DNA of 38,444 nucleotides, from contig JACRAQ010000125.1 of NCBI GenBank assembly GCA_016213335.1, forward strand, positions 1 through 38,444, written 5' to 3'. The position numbers and the translations under genes are program-made. Each line of letters opens with the position of its first letter. Within the stretch, counting starts at the first letter, position 1. The DNA comes from Nitrosomonadales bacterium. Lineage in GTDB: Bacteria > Pseudomonadota > Gammaproteobacteria > Burkholderiales > Gallionellaceae. This document shows, piece by piece, positions 25,754-34,174 of this stretch. Under the pieces are notes generated by a model, which was not told the origin of the DNA, made no database searches, and saw only the letters and a list, made by a program, of their open reading frames with translations.

Positions 25754-26458
25754 ATGATTTTTATCCGATCGCTGGTTTTCCTGCTGCTGCAACTCATCAT
25801 CACCCCGATCTATGCGCTGATCGCGATATTCACCTTCCCGTTTCATCCGCTTACGCGCTACCGCATCATTTCCGGCTGGGCGCATATCATGCTGCGGCTG
25901 CTGCGCGTGCTGTGCGGCATCCGCATGGAAGTGCGCGGCAGGGAGAACATCCCGGAGCGGCCGTGCATCGTGATGTGCAAGCACCAGTCGGCGTGGGAAA
26001 CCATCGCGTTGCAGGAGGTGTTCCCGCCGCAGGTGTGGGTGCTCAAACGCGAGCTGCTGTGGTTGCCTTTCTTCGGCTGGGGGCTGGCGATGACCAGCCC
26101 CATAGCCATCAAGCGCAGTGACGGCAAGGGGGCGGTGAAACAGTTGCTGGCGCAGGGCAAGGCGCGGCTGGAGCAGGGTTTCTGCGTGGTGATTTTTCCG
26201 GAGGGGACGCGCATCCCTTATGGCCAGCGCGGCAAATACAAGGTGGGGGGCGCGTTGCTGGGGCTGCATACCGGCGCGCCGGTGGTGCCGGTGGCGCACA
26301 ATGCGGGCAGGCTATGGGGGCGCCAGGCCTTCCTCAAGCAGCCCGGCGTGATTACCATGAGCATCGGCGCGCCGATAGCGACTGCGGGCCTCAAGGCCGA
26401 GGAACTCAGCCGCCGCGTGGAAGACTGGATCGAAAACGAAGTAGCAAGGTTGCCCTGA
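25754..26458 (+). CDS. plsC: 1-acyl-sn-glycerol-3-phosphate acyltransferase
   Basis: PlsC acylates lysophosphatidic acid to phosphatidic acid, the precursor of membrane phospholipids. The 234-residue product has an N-terminal hydrophobic segment (about 5-30) and acyltransferase motif I as His77-Gln-Ser-Ala-Trp-Glu82, that is HX4E in place of the usual HX4D, a variant I recall from proteobacterial members. Motif II (VLKRELLWLPFFGW), motif III FPEGTR (148-153) and motif IV (GAPVVPVAHNAG) are intact. It acts at the inner membrane. The stop codon overlaps the start of the metallopeptidase gene. Confidence 0.92.
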   Translation: MIFIRSLVFLLLQLIITPIYALIAIFTFPFHPLTRYRIISGWAHIMLRLLRVLCGIRMEVRGRENIPERPCIVMCKHQSAWETIALQEVFPPQVWVLKRELLWLPFFGWGLAMTSPIAIKRSDGKGAVKQLLAQGKARLEQGFCVVIFPEGTRIPYGQRGKYKVGGALLGLHTGAPVVPVAHNAGRLWGRQAFLKQPGVITMSIGAPIATAGLKAEELSRRVEDWIENEVARLP

Positions 26459-27201
26459 TGTTCGAGAAACTCCGCCGCCAGGTTACCCCTCCTGCTATCG
26501 AGCAGCGCAGCATCCATCTGGCGGGCAAGCCGGTCGTCTATACCCTCAAGCGCACCGGCAGGCGCCGCAGCATCGGCTTGCGCGTGGACGATCGCGGCCT
26601 GACCGTTGCCATGCCGCTGCGCGCCTCGGAAAAATGGCTGCACAGCGTGTTGCAGGAAAAGGCAGGCTGGGTGCTGGAAAAACTGGAGGGCTGGCAGGCG
26701 AAAAAACCGGCCCAACGGCAGTGGGCCGATGGCGAGCCCATCCTGTTTCGCGGCGAAAGTTTTGCGTTGCGCATCGTTTCCAGCCTGTTTGATACGCCGC
26801 CGGTATTGCACGGCCCCCATCTGGTTGTCCATGTTTCCGGAGCGGGCAGCCCGGCGGCCATTGCAAATATCGTGGAGCAATGGTACCGGCGCGAAGCCCG
26901 GCAACTGTTTGCGGAATGCGTCGAGCACTTCGCGCCGTTGATGAACGTCAAACCGCGCGACATAAGGATTTCCGCAGCCCGCACCAAGTGGGGAAGCTGC
27001 ACCGCGCGCGGCACCGTGCGGCTCAACTGGCAGCTCGTCAAAATGCCGTTGCACCTGATTGATTACGTGGTGGTGCACGAGCTGGCGCATCTGGTCGAGA
27101 TGAACCACTCGGCGGCGTTCTGGCGCGTGGTGGGGGCAGCCTGCCCGGATTACGCCAGGTTGCGGAGGGAGTTGAGGAAGTGGAGCCCGGCGACGGAATA
27201 G
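26458..27201 (+). CDS. YgjP-like metallopeptidase domain protein (DUF45/M48-type)
   Basis: The 247-residue product has the zinc-protease signature His207-Glu208-Leu-Ala-His211, with a third His at 217 (HELAHLVEMNHSAAFW), preceded by RTKWGSCTARGTVRLNWQLV. This is the DUF45/YgjP family, which also occurs as WLM/SprT-like relatives. The N-terminal half (YTLKRTGRRRSIGLRVDDRG, LTVAMPLRASEKWLH) is also typical. There is no signal peptide, so it is cytoplasmic; the substrate is unknown. It starts inside the plsC stop (TGATG). The order plsC then this gene is common in betaproteobacteria, but the functional link is not known. Confidence 0.9.
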   Translation: MFEKLRRQVTPPAIEQRSIHLAGKPVVYTLKRTGRRRSIGLRVDDRGLTVAMPLRASEKWLHSVLQEKAGWVLEKLEGWQAKKPAQRQWADGEPILFRGESFALRIVSSLFDTPPVLHGPHLVVHVSGAGSPAAIANIVEQWYRREARQLFAECVEHFAPLMNVKPRDIRISAARTKWGSCTARGTVRLNWQLVKMPLHLIDYVVVHELAHLVEMNHSAAFWRVVGAACPDYARLRRELRKWSPATE

Positions 27202-27244
27202 AGGATATGCGCGAAAACGATAAACACGAAAGGGAGCGCCGGTA

Positions 27245-27796
27245 ATGACCTTGTCCAACCAGCAGGCGCGCGACATATTGCATCAGGCCGAACTGGTGGT
27301 GTCGGCGGATGAGGTGCGGGCGGCGGTCGAGCGGGTCGCACGGGAAATCAATGCGGTGCTGGCAGACGCGCATCCGCTGGTGCTGTCGGTGATGGGTGGC
27401 GCGGTGGTGTTTTCCGGCCAGTTGCTGCCGCTGCTCTCATTTCCGCTCGATTTCGATTACGTGCATGTCTCGCGTTACGGTGGCGACTTGCAGGGCGGGG
27501 CGTTGCGCTGGAAGGTCGAGCCGCGCGAAAACGTGCGCGGCAAGGTGGTGCTGGTGCTGGACGACATTCTGGACGAAGGCGGCACCATGGCCGCGATCAG
27601 GCAGCGCGTCATGGAGCTGGGGGCGGCGGGATTTTACAGCGCGGTATTTGCCGATAAACTGAACGGCATGGCCAAGCCGGTGCGCGCCGATTTTGTCGGG
27701 GTGGAGGTGCCGAACCGTTTCGTGTTCGGTTTCGGCATGGATGTGCATGGCGCGTGGCGCAACCTGCCCGCGATTTATGCGGTGAAGGGGAAATAG
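27245..27796 (+). CDS. hpt: Hypoxanthine-guanine phosphoribosyltransferase
   Basis: Hpt converts hypoxanthine or guanine plus PRPP to IMP or GMP. The 183-residue product has the type I phosphoribosyltransferase PRPP loop VLVLDDILDEGGTM, the early VLSVMGGAVVFSGQLL, the flexible-loop region YVHVSRYGGD and the purine-binding end with RADFVGVEVPNRFVFGFGMD (Lys/Val/Phe/Asp pocket). It ends 3 nt before the next gene, a methylthioinosine phosphorylase that would release hypoxanthine. The two therefore form a natural salvage pair. The length is normal for the hypoxanthine-preferring proteobacterial branch. Confidence 0.93.
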   Translation: MTLSNQQARDILHQAELVVSADEVRAAVERVAREINAVLADAHPLVLSVMGGAVVFSGQLLPLLSFPLDFDYVHVSRYGGDLQGGALRWKVEPRENVRGKVVLVLDDILDEGGTMAAIRQRVMELGAAGFYSAVFADKLNGMAKPVRADFVGVEVPNRFVFGFGMDVHGAWRNLPAIYAVKGK

Positions 27797-27799
27797 AAA

Positions 27800-28546
27800 A
27801 TGCTGGCAATCATCGGTGGTACCGGGCTGACGCAGTTGGCCAATCTTGAAATCTCGCACCGTCAGGTGATGCGCACGCCTTACGGGGAACCGTCCGGCGC
27901 GATCACCTTCGGACGTTTGCGGCAGCACGAGGTGATGTTTCTTGCGCGCCACGGTTATGGCCATACCATCCCGCCGCACGAAGTGAACTATCGCGCCAAC
28001 CTGTGGGCGCTGCAGGAGCAGGGGGCGAAGCGCATCGTGTCGGTCGCTTCGGTGGGCTGCATCCGTGCGGACCTGGCACCCGGCGACATCGTGGTGCCGG
28101 ACCAGATAATTGATTACACCTACGGGCGCGACTTCACGTATTTCGAGGGGCGAGACCGCCTGGTGACGCACATTGATTTCACCCGCCCTTATGACCAGAA
28201 GCTGCGCCTGCAGGTGCTCGAAGCCGCGCGGCGCGCCAGCGAACCCTGTTTTGATGGCGGGGTCTATGCCGCCACGCAGGGGCCGCGCCTCGAAACGGCG
28301 GCGGAAATCAACCGCCTCGAGCGCGATGGCGCCGACATGGTGGGCATGACGGGCATGCCGGAGGCCGCGCTGGCAAAGGAGCTGGGCCTCACTTATGCCG
28401 CCATCGCGGTAGTGGTCAACCACGCGGCTGGCCGCGGCAGCAGCAAGGATGGCGTGCGCATGGAAAGTATCAATGCGGTGGCGCAACCGGCCATGGCGCG
28501 TGTGCGCAACATTCTGGAGTGTGTGGTGGAGTGTGATGGCGGTTAA
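27800..28546 (+). CDS. S-methyl-5'-thioinosine phosphorylase (MTAP/PNP family)
   Basis: This enzyme splits 5'-methylthioinosine with phosphate into hypoxanthine and methylthioribose 1-phosphate, part of methylthioadenosine recycling after polyamine and quorum-signal synthesis. The 248-residue product has phosphate-binding IIGGTGL and [22 protein letters not shown], then [11 protein letters not shown] and [15 protein letters not shown]. The overall sequence agrees best with what I recall of the Pseudomonas methylthioinosine phosphorylase; a methylthioadenosine phosphorylase is the alternative. The neighbour hpt would recycle the hypoxanthine released, which favours the inosine substrate. No mtnA or adenosine deaminase is in the window. 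Confidence 0.85.
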   Translation: MLAIIGGTGLTQLANLEISHRQVMRTPYGEPSGAITFGRLRQHEVMFLARHGYGHTIPPHEVNYRANLWALQEQGAKRIVSVASVGCIRADLAPGDIVVPDQIIDYTYGRDFTYFEGRDRLVTHIDFTRPYDQKLRLQVLEAARRASEPCFDGGVYAATQGPRLETAAEINRLERDGADMVGMTGMPEAALAKELGLTYAAIAVVVNHAAGRGSSKDGVRMESINAVAQPAMARVRNILECVVECDGG

Positions 28547-28662
28547 AGAGATGCTCGTGCGAAACGAGACGGCGCCTCCTTCTTGCATCGGGAGAGGGCA
28601 TGGAGGGCGGGAGGCGGCCATGGCGCGGGCCGGCTTCATTTTGCGTGGCAGGGCGGATAGTC

Positions 28663-29196
28663 ATGGCCGTTAAGGAAGTTCTGAAAATGGGCGACAAGCG
28701 CCTGCTGCTCCGTGCGCAGGAAGTGGTTTCTTTTTCCGCACCGGAACTGCACGCCCTGCTGCAGGACATGCGCGATACCATGCGGGCGCTGGATGGCGTG
28801 GGGCTGGCCGCGCCGCAAATCGGTGTCAGCCTGCGCGTGGTGATCTTTGGCGTAGAGCGCAACCCCCGCTATCCCGACGCCGAAGAGGTGCCGCAGACCG
28901 TGCTTATCAATCCCGTGATTACCCCGCTCTCCGATGCAATGGAAGAGGACTGGGAAGGCTGCCTCAGCGTGCCGGGGCTGCGCGGGCTGGTGCCGCGCTA
29001 CGCGCGCTTGCGCTACCAGGGCCGCGACGAGCATGGCGCGCAGATAGATCGCTCCGTCAGCGGTTTTCACGCCCGCGTGGTACAGCACGAGTGCGACCAC
29101 CTGGACGGCATCCTGTACCCGATGCGCATCCGCGACCTGCGCAATTTCGGTTTCAATGATGCGCTGTTTCCTGGGCAGAACGTGCGGGAAGAATGA
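28663..29196 (+). CDS. def: Peptide deformylase
   Basis: Def removes the formyl group from the N-terminus of new proteins. The 177-residue product has all three motifs: [18 protein letters not shown] (metal ligand Cys100) and QHECDHLDG (His142, His146 and catalytic Glu143). The start at 28663 ([15 protein letters not shown]) matches the family; the frame is open further upstream but that part is unrelated. A very similar sequence, ATGGCGGTTAAAGAGATGCT, lies 128 nt earlier at the end of the preceding gene, in another frame. It is not next to fmt as in many genomes. The stop overlaps the channel gene by 4 nt. Confidence 0.95.
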   Translation: MAVKEVLKMGDKRLLLRAQEVVSFSAPELHALLQDMRDTMRALDGVGLAAPQIGVSLRVVIFGVERNPRYPDAEEVPQTVLINPVITPLSDAMEEDWEGCLSVPGLRGLVPRYARLRYQGRDEHGAQIDRSVSGFHARVVQHECDHLDGILYPMRIRDLRNFGFNDALFPGQNVREE

Positions 29197-30224
29197 TGGA
29201 GCAGGAAAACAGCCACACAAAGACGGTGCGTCACCTGGCTTATGCCTTCCTCGCGCTGGTTGCCATCATGCTGACCGGCACGGTTGGCTACCGCATTCTT
29301 GGCGGCGAGCAATACTCGTGGCTCGATTGTTTCTACATGACCTTCATCACGCTGACCACTATCGGCTATATCGAGGCGGTTGATGTGCGCCAGTACGAAT
29401 ATGGCCGCCTGTTCACGGTGTTTATCGGGTTTACCGGCATTGGCGTGCTCGGTTACGTGCTGTCCACAGTCACTGCGTTCATGCTGGAAAGCGACCTCAA
29501 TTCATCCTGGCGGAGAAGGAAAATGAAGCAGAAAATCGCGCAACTGAAGGATCATTACATCGTGTGCGGCGTCGGCCTGGTCGGCGGCAACGTGGCCAGG
29601 GAGCTGGCTGCGACGGGGAGGGTGTGCGTTATCGTTGATGCGAACATGTCCGCGATCCACCGCTTTCTGGAGTCGCACCCGGGCCAGCTTTGGCTGCACG
29701 GCGACGCGACCGGCGACGACGTGCTGCTGGCTGCGGGCGTGATGAACGCGCGCGGCGTTTTCGCCGTGGCGCATGACGACAGCATGAACCTCGTCATCAG
29801 CCTGAGCGCGAAACAGATCAACCCGAAGCTGCGCGTGGTGGCGCGCTGTCACTATACGAGAAATTTCGAGAAAACGCGGCGTGCCGGAGCGGACGAGGTG
29901 GTTTCGCCGGATTTTACCGGCGGGCTGCGCATCGTGTCCGCCATGGTGCGCCCCAACGTCGCATCCTTCCTCGACGACATGTTCAAGTCGGATGACAGTG
30001 TGCGCATCGAAGAAATTTCCGTGCCGGAGGAGCTATCCGGCAAAGCGCTCTCCGTGCTTTATCACGGCAACAAGGACAGTCTCGTGCTGGCGTTACGGCA
30101 CGACGGCGGCTGGCAGTTCAACCCTTCTTCGCTGCAGATTGTGCAGGGCGGCGACGTGCTGATGGTGATGGCTACGGCGGAGGGGCGTATTCGCCTCGAG
30201 CAGCTGATGCAAGGGGCGGGGTAA
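29193..30224 (+). CDS. Potassium channel protein with TrkA-N (RCK) domain
   Basis: The 343-residue product is a two-helix (MthK/Kch-like) channel subunit. Membrane segment 1 lies at about 17-35, the pore at 43-63, segment 2 at about 73-97, then a cytoplasmic RCK domain ([14 protein letters not shown] with GxGxxG at 126-131, NAD-type fold) and an RCK-C end ([11 protein letters not shown]). The filter reads Thr-Thr-Ile-Gly58-Tyr59-Ile60-Glu, where the usual third position is Gly (GYG). The Thr-Ile-Gly-Tyr part is intact. Whether it is still K-selective is unclear. The start overlaps the def stop (ATGA). Two adjacent ATGs are possible starts. Confidence 0.9.
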   Translation: MMEQENSHTKTVRHLAYAFLALVAIMLTGTVGYRILGGEQYSWLDCFYMTFITLTTIGYIEAVDVRQYEYGRLFTVFIGFTGIGVLGYVLSTVTAFMLESDLNSSWRRRKMKQKIAQLKDHYIVCGVGLVGGNVARELAATGRVCVIVDANMSAIHRFLESHPGQLWLHGDATGDDVLLAAGVMNARGVFAVAHDDSMNLVISLSAKQINPKLRVVARCHYTRNFEKTRRAGADEVVSPDFTGGLRIVSAMVRPNVASFLDDMFKSDDSVRIEEISVPEELSGKALSVLYHGNKDSLVLALRHDGGWQFNPSSLQIVQGGDVLMVMATAEGRIRLEQLMQGAG

Positions 30225-30230
30225 AAGCCT

Positions 30231-31625
30231 TTATGGCTGTTTCGGATGCACCATGTCCGCCGGTCTTACCCAGAGCTCGAATTCGGCTTCCGTGATATAG
30301 CCCGATGCCAGCGCCGCCTGCTTCAGCGTGCCGCCGTCGCGGTGCGCGCGTTTGGCGATTTCGGCGGCGCGGTCGTAGCCGATGTGCGGGACCAATGCGG
30401 TCACCAGCATCAGCGAGCGTTCCACCAGTTCCGCAATCCGCTCGCGGTTGGCTTTGATGCCGCGCGCGCAATGTTCCTCGAAGCTCGCCATGCCGCCGGC
30501 GAGCAGCCTCACGCTCTGCAGGAAGTTGTGGGCGATAAGCGGCTTGTAAACATTCAGCTCGAAATTGCCGGAAGCACCGCCGAGGCTGATCGCCACGTCG
30601 TTGCCGAATACCTGGCAGCACAGCATGGCCAGCGCTTCACACTGCGTCGGGTTCACCTTGCCTGGCATGATCGAGCTGCCCGGTTCGTTTTCCGGAATAC
30701 TGATCTCGCCCAGCCCGGAGCGCGGGCCGGAAGCCAGCCAGCGCACGTCGTTGGCAATCTTCATCAACGCGGCGGCGAGCGTCTTGAGCGCGCCGTGCGC
30801 CGCGACCAGTTCGTCATTCGCGGCCAGCGCGGCGAACATGTTGGCGGCGCTCTTGAACGGCAGGCTGGTGCTGCGCGCCAGTTCGGCCGCAACGCGTGCG
30901 CCGAATCCGGCAGGGGTATTGAGCCCGGTACCGACGGCGGTGCCGCCGGCGGCCAGCTGGCAGAGCGGCGTCAGCGTGGCGAGGATGGCCGCTTCTGCGT
31001 GATCCAGTTGCGCCGCATAACCGGAAAACTCCTGCCCCAGTGTCAGCGGGGTCGCGTCCTGCAGATGGGTGCGGCCGATCTTGACGATGCCGCCGAACGC
31101 AGCGGATTTTTGCTCCAGCGTCGCGCGCAGCGTGCGCAGCGACGGCAACAGTTGCCGGACAATGCCGGTAACTGCCGCGACATGCATTGAAGTAGGGAAG
31201 ATATCGTTGGACGACTGGCCGAGATTGACTTCGTCATTGGCGTGAACCAAACGGCCTTCGCCGCGCATGCCGCCGAGCAGTTCCGAAGCGCGGTTGGCCA
31301 GCACCTCGTTCATGTTCATGTTGCTCTGCGTGCCGGAGCCGGTCTGCCAGACCGACAGTGCGAACTCCCGGTCATGCTGGCCGGCCAGTACCTCGTCCGC
31401 CGCCTGCACGATGGCGGTGGTCTTTTCTTCGTCCAGCAATCCCAGTTCATGGTTGACCAGCGCGCAGGCGCGCTTCACCGCCGCCAGCGCGAGGATGAGC
31501 TCCTGCGGCATCTGCTCGGTCGAGATATGGAAGTATTGCAGCGAACGCTGTGTCTGCGCGCCCCACAGCCGGTCGGCTGGAACCTCGATGATGCCGAAGG
31601 AATCGCGTTCTGGTCGGGTGGTCAT
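30231..31625 (-). CDS. fumC: Class II fumarate hydratase
   Basis: FumC interconverts fumarate and malate in the citric acid cycle without an iron-sulfur cluster. The 464-residue product has the family marks [68 protein letters not shown] and the superfamily signature [16 protein letters not shown] with the catalytic Ser. Length is normal. The ATG at 31625 has AAGGAA about 6 nt upstream; an upstream in-frame ATG at 31682 would add 19 unrelated residues. It converges with the potassium channel gene, with only 6 nt between the stops, and no terminator hairpin fits there. Confidence 0.97.
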   Translation of the reverse strand: MTTRPERDSFGIIEVPADRLWGAQTQRSLQYFHISTEQMPQELILALAAVKRACALVNHELGLLDEEKTTAIVQAADEVLAGQHDREFALSVWQTGSGTQSNMNMNEVLANRASELLGGMRGEGRLVHANDEVNLGQSSNDIFPTSMHVAAVTGIVRQLLPSLRTLRATLEQKSAAFGGIVKIGRTHLQDATPLTLGQEFSGYAAQLDHAEAAILATLTPLCQLAAGGTAVGTGLNTPAGFGARVAAELARSTSLPFKSAANMFAALAANDELVAAHGALKTLAAALMKIANDVRWLASGPRSGLGEISIPENEPGSSIMPGKVNPTQCEALAMLCCQVFGNDVAISLGGASGNFELNVYKPLIAHNFLQSVRLLAGGMASFEEHCARGIKANRERIAELVERSLMLVTALVPHIGYDRAAEIAKRAHRDGGTLKQAALASGYITEAEFELWVRPADMVHPKQP

Positions 31626-31962
31626 CAGCTCGTTCCTTTTGTTCGTCGCTTCCGGCGCTGCCGTGTTCTTGCGCAGGAGCACCGGCGAAATGGCGCAGCA
31701 TGCACCTTGCTGTCTGCCCGGTGGAGGTGGTTATATGGCGCCTTATTGTAGTTCATCCCGGTTGGGAGGGGGAGCTGCAATGCCGATGCAATTTGCCCCG
31801 CTGTAATGCGGATTGCCGGGCAGGCTGCGGGTTGCCCGGGGCATGCTCCGGTTTGCGTGATTGTTTGCGCTGCCATGAGGTAAACTCGATGCCAGTTACA
31901 ACGCCAGAAGCTGGGTGCCGCAGAAACCGGCGAGTGGCGGTGACGGGATAGCTCGACAAAAA
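31626..31962. other. 337-nt divergent spacer with overlapping hairpins
   Basis: The spacer lies between fumC (-) and the amidinotransferase-fold gene (+). No gene is supported. Two mutually exclusive stems are visible: TGCCCCG (31794-31800) with CGGGGCA (31837-31843), and CCGGGCA (31816-31822) with TGCCCGG (31833-31839). They share bases 31837-31839, so only one can form at a time. They lie about 120 nt before the downstream ATG. The arrangement looks like a switch, but no known riboswitch class is recognised. The left part probably carries the fumC promoter. Confidence 0.4.
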
Positions 31963-32772
31963 ATGCCTGACCAGATGAAAACTTTCCTGATGTGCGAGCC
32001 GGTGTATTTTGAGGTCCGCTATGTCATCAACCCGTGGATGGCGGGAAACCAGGGCCGAGTGGACAGGAAGCTGGCGGCGCGGCAATGGCGAAATCTGTAC
32101 GATGTTCTTTCCGGCAGGGCTTCGATCAGGCTGGTCGAGCCGGTAGCGGGATTGCCCGACATGGTGTTCACCGCCAATGGCGGTTTGGTGTGCCGCAACC
32201 GCGAAGTCATCGTGTCGTCGTTCCGCCACCCGGAAAGACAAGCGGAGTCGCGCCATTTCAGCCGGTTTTTTGAAGATTCCGGCTATCGCGTCATGCGATT
32301 GGGCAGCGGCATCAAATTCGAGGGCGCGGGCGACGCCCTGTACGATTCCAGCGGTCAGGTGTGGGTAGGCCACGGGCATAGAAGCGACGTTGAAGCCATA
32401 AGCGCAATCGCCGCCAAGCTTGCGGTCAAGGTAAACGGCCTGGCCCTGGTTGACCCGAGATGGTACCACCTCGATACGGCGTTCTGCCCACTGGCGAACG
32501 GGTATGCCATCGCTTACGACAAGGCATTTTCGGCGCAGGATGTCGAACGGATCAGGGACGCGTTTGGCGGCAAGGTAACCTGGGTGGGGGATGGGGATGC
32601 GAGCAATTTTGCCTGCAACGCGGTTAACATTGGCAACGACATCATCCTGCACAAGGCGTCGGCCGGACTGAAGACTGAGCTCGAAAGAAACGGCTTCAAC
32701 ATTATCGAAGTCGAAGTTTCGGAATTCATCAAGGCGGGAGGCGCATGCAAGTGTCTCACCCTTGAGCTGTGA
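31963..32772 (+). CDS. Amidinotransferase/arginine-deiminase-fold enzyme (ArgZ/DDAH-like)
   Basis: The 269-residue product belongs to the guanidino-modifying pentein superfamily. It has LMCEPVYFEVRYVINPWM at the start, LPDMVFTANGG, the acidic FEGAGDAL (Glu120, Asp124), WYHLDTAFCPL (His169, Asp171) and the nucleophile Cys264 in GGACKCLTLEL. The start and the Asn residues at 23 and 72 recall the cyanobacterial arginine dihydrolase ArgZ/AgrE, which turns arginine into ornithine, ammonia and CO2. A dimethylargininase or deiminase role is possible. No ornithine or proline gene is adjacent. The start could also be the ATG at 31975; neither has a good ribosome site. Confidence 0.85.
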   Translation: MPDQMKTFLMCEPVYFEVRYVINPWMAGNQGRVDRKLAARQWRNLYDVLSGRASIRLVEPVAGLPDMVFTANGGLVCRNREVIVSSFRHPERQAESRHFSRFFEDSGYRVMRLGSGIKFEGAGDALYDSSGQVWVGHGHRSDVEAISAIAAKLAVKVNGLALVDPRWYHLDTAFCPLANGYAIAYDKAFSAQDVERIRDAFGGKVTWVGDGDASNFACNAVNIGNDIILHKASAGLKTELERNGFNIIEVEVSEFIKAGGACKCLTLEL

Positions 32773-32807
32773 CAAGGCACATCCCCTTCGTATCGCGGGA
32801 GTAAGGT

Positions 32808-33194
32808 TTGGCCCGGATTTTTGCAGACATGGTGCTGGTGGCGCATCTGGTGTTTATCGCCTTTGTGCTCGGCGGAGGGCTGCTGGCATTATGGCGGCCC
32901 CGGATAGCCTGGCTGCACCTCCCGGCAGCGGCATGGGGTGCGCTCATCGAGTTTGCGGGCTGGACGTGCCCGCTCACCCCGCTGGAAAATTATTTTCTGG
33001 AACTGGCGGGCGGCGTTTCCTACCGGGGTGATTTCATCGCGCGCTATCTGTGGCCGATCATCTATCCCGAAGGGCTGGTGCCATCCGTCCAGCATGTTCT
33101 CGGCACTCTTGTCGTCGTGCTGAACTGTATCATTTACGCTGTGGTCGTGTACGGGGCGAAGCGGCGCAAGGCCGGAGGGAAGCAGGGCGCATAA
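32808..33194 (+). CDS. DUF2784 family membrane protein
   Basis: The 128-residue product has about three to four membrane segments. It shows the DUF2784 pattern: DMVLVAHLVFIAFVLGGG, WPRIAWLHLPAAAWGAL-like segment, EFAGWTCPLTPLENYF and YLWPIIYPEGL. The Cys-Pro-Leu-Thr-Pro-Leu-Glu-Asn block is the family core. It starts with TTG at 32808, which is needed to include the conserved first helix and has GGGAGTAAGG before it; an ATG at 32829 would cut the first helix. The function is unknown. It follows the ArgZ-like gene after a 35-nt gap and may share its transcript. Confidence 0.9.
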   Translation: MARIFADMVLVAHLVFIAFVLGGGLLALWRPRIAWLHLPAAAWGALIEFAGWTCPLTPLENYFLELAGGVSYRGDFIARYLWPIIYPEGLVPSVQHVLGTLVVVLNCIIYAVVVYGAKRRKAGGKQGA

Positions 33195-33207
33195 GGGTGC
33201 CTCTAGA

Positions 33208-33285
33208 AATTCGTCACACCGGCAAAAGCCGGTGTCCAGCTTATAGAAAACACTGGATTCCGGCCTTCGCCGGAATGACAAAACC
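33208..33285. repeat. Dispersed repeat with two hairpins (CCGGCCTTCGCCGG type)
   Basis: Two adjacent stems occur: CACCGGC-AAAA-GCCGGTG (33217-33234) and ATTCCGGC-CTTC-GCCGGAAT (33257-33276), flanked by GTCA and TGAC. This is the kind of intergenic repeat (GGATTCCGGCCTTCGCCGGA) that I recall as widespread in proteobacteria. It lies in the gap after the DUF2784 gene, before the hydrolase. Confidence 0.8.
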
Positions 33286-33306
33286 AGAATTTTAGAAGAG
33301 CCCATA

Positions 33307-34155
33307 ATGCGAACGGGCGCAACCATGCTGAAACCGGCCATCCATATCCTGCTTCTCGCCTTGCTCGCATTGGCGGCCCTGTCGCTCTGGCTGCGCCTGA
33401 ACGAACAGCGCCTGGTTTATTTTCCGGAGCGCGCCATTGCGGCAACGCCGCCGCAGCTCGGCATGAAATACGAGGAAGCCTGGCTGACAGCCGAAGATGG
33501 TGTGCGCCTCAATGGCTGGTTCCTGCCTTGCGACCGCCCCTCCGGCCTGACCGTGCTGCTGCTGCACGGCAACGCCGGCAATATCTCACACCGCTTCGAG
33601 AAATACGCCATTTTTCACCAGCTCGGCTGGGACGTGTTTGCGCCGGACTACCGGGGCTACGGCAAGAGCGAGGGCGAACCGGGCGAGGCGGGCCTCTATC
33701 TGGATGCGCGCGCGGCATACCACTATCTGGTCGAGCGGCGCGGCGTTGATCCGCGCAAGCTGGTGGTCTACGGCGAGTCGCTCGGTGTGGCCGTGGCGGT
33801 GGATTTGCTCAGGGAGGTTGCCGCGGGCGGCCTGGTGCTGGAAGAGGGCTTCACCTCCGCGCCGGACGTCGGGCAGGAGATGTACCCATTCCTGCCGATG
33901 CGCTGGTTGATGCGCAGCCAATATCGCACGCTGGAAAAGATTGGCCGCATCCGCGCGCCCCTGCTGATGTTCAACAGCCGCGACGATGAGTTTTTCTCCG
34001 CGCAGCACGCGCAAAAACTGCTGGCAGCGGCACCTGCGCCTGCGCCGAAGGAGTTGGTCTGGCTGCGCGGCGGGCACAACGATGCCTTCATGCAGAGTGG
34101 CGAGATTTACCAGAACGCCTTGCGCCGCTTCGCGGGCTCCGTGGGCGGGCCATGA
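33307..34155 (+). CDS. Alpha/beta hydrolase (BEM46/ABHD13-like)
   Basis: The 282-residue product has an N-terminal membrane anchor (about 10-30) and an alpha/beta hydrolase domain facing the periplasm. The oxyanion loop is LLHGNAGN, the nucleophile Ser158 is in VVYGESLG, the acid is Asp226 or Asp227 in NSRDDEFF, and His257 is in RGGHNDAF. DYRGYGKSEG is also typical. BEM46-type hydrolases have no firmly known substrate. The start is the ATG at 33307; an ATG at 33325 would shorten the leader by six residues. It converges with pilU 19 nt later. Confidence 0.88.
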   Translation: MRTGATMLKPAIHILLLALLALAALSLWLRLNEQRLVYFPERAIAATPPQLGMKYEEAWLTAEDGVRLNGWFLPCDRPSGLTVLLLHGNAGNISHRFEKYAIFHQLGWDVFAPDYRGYGKSEGEPGEAGLYLDARAAYHYLVERRGVDPRKLVVYGESLGVAVAVDLLREVAAGGLVLEEGFTSAPDVGQEMYPFLPMRWLMRSQYRTLEKIGRIRAPLLMFNSRDDEFFSAQHAQKLLAAAPAPAPKELVWLRGGHNDAFMQSGEIYQNALRRFAGSVGGP

Positions 34156-34174
34156 CCTGAACCGCCGGGTGCAT

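Noticed and set aside
33208-33285. Factor-independent terminator after the DUF2783/2784-type gene
   Set aside because: The two stems belong to a dispersed repeat. There is no T-run, so it is listed as a repeat.
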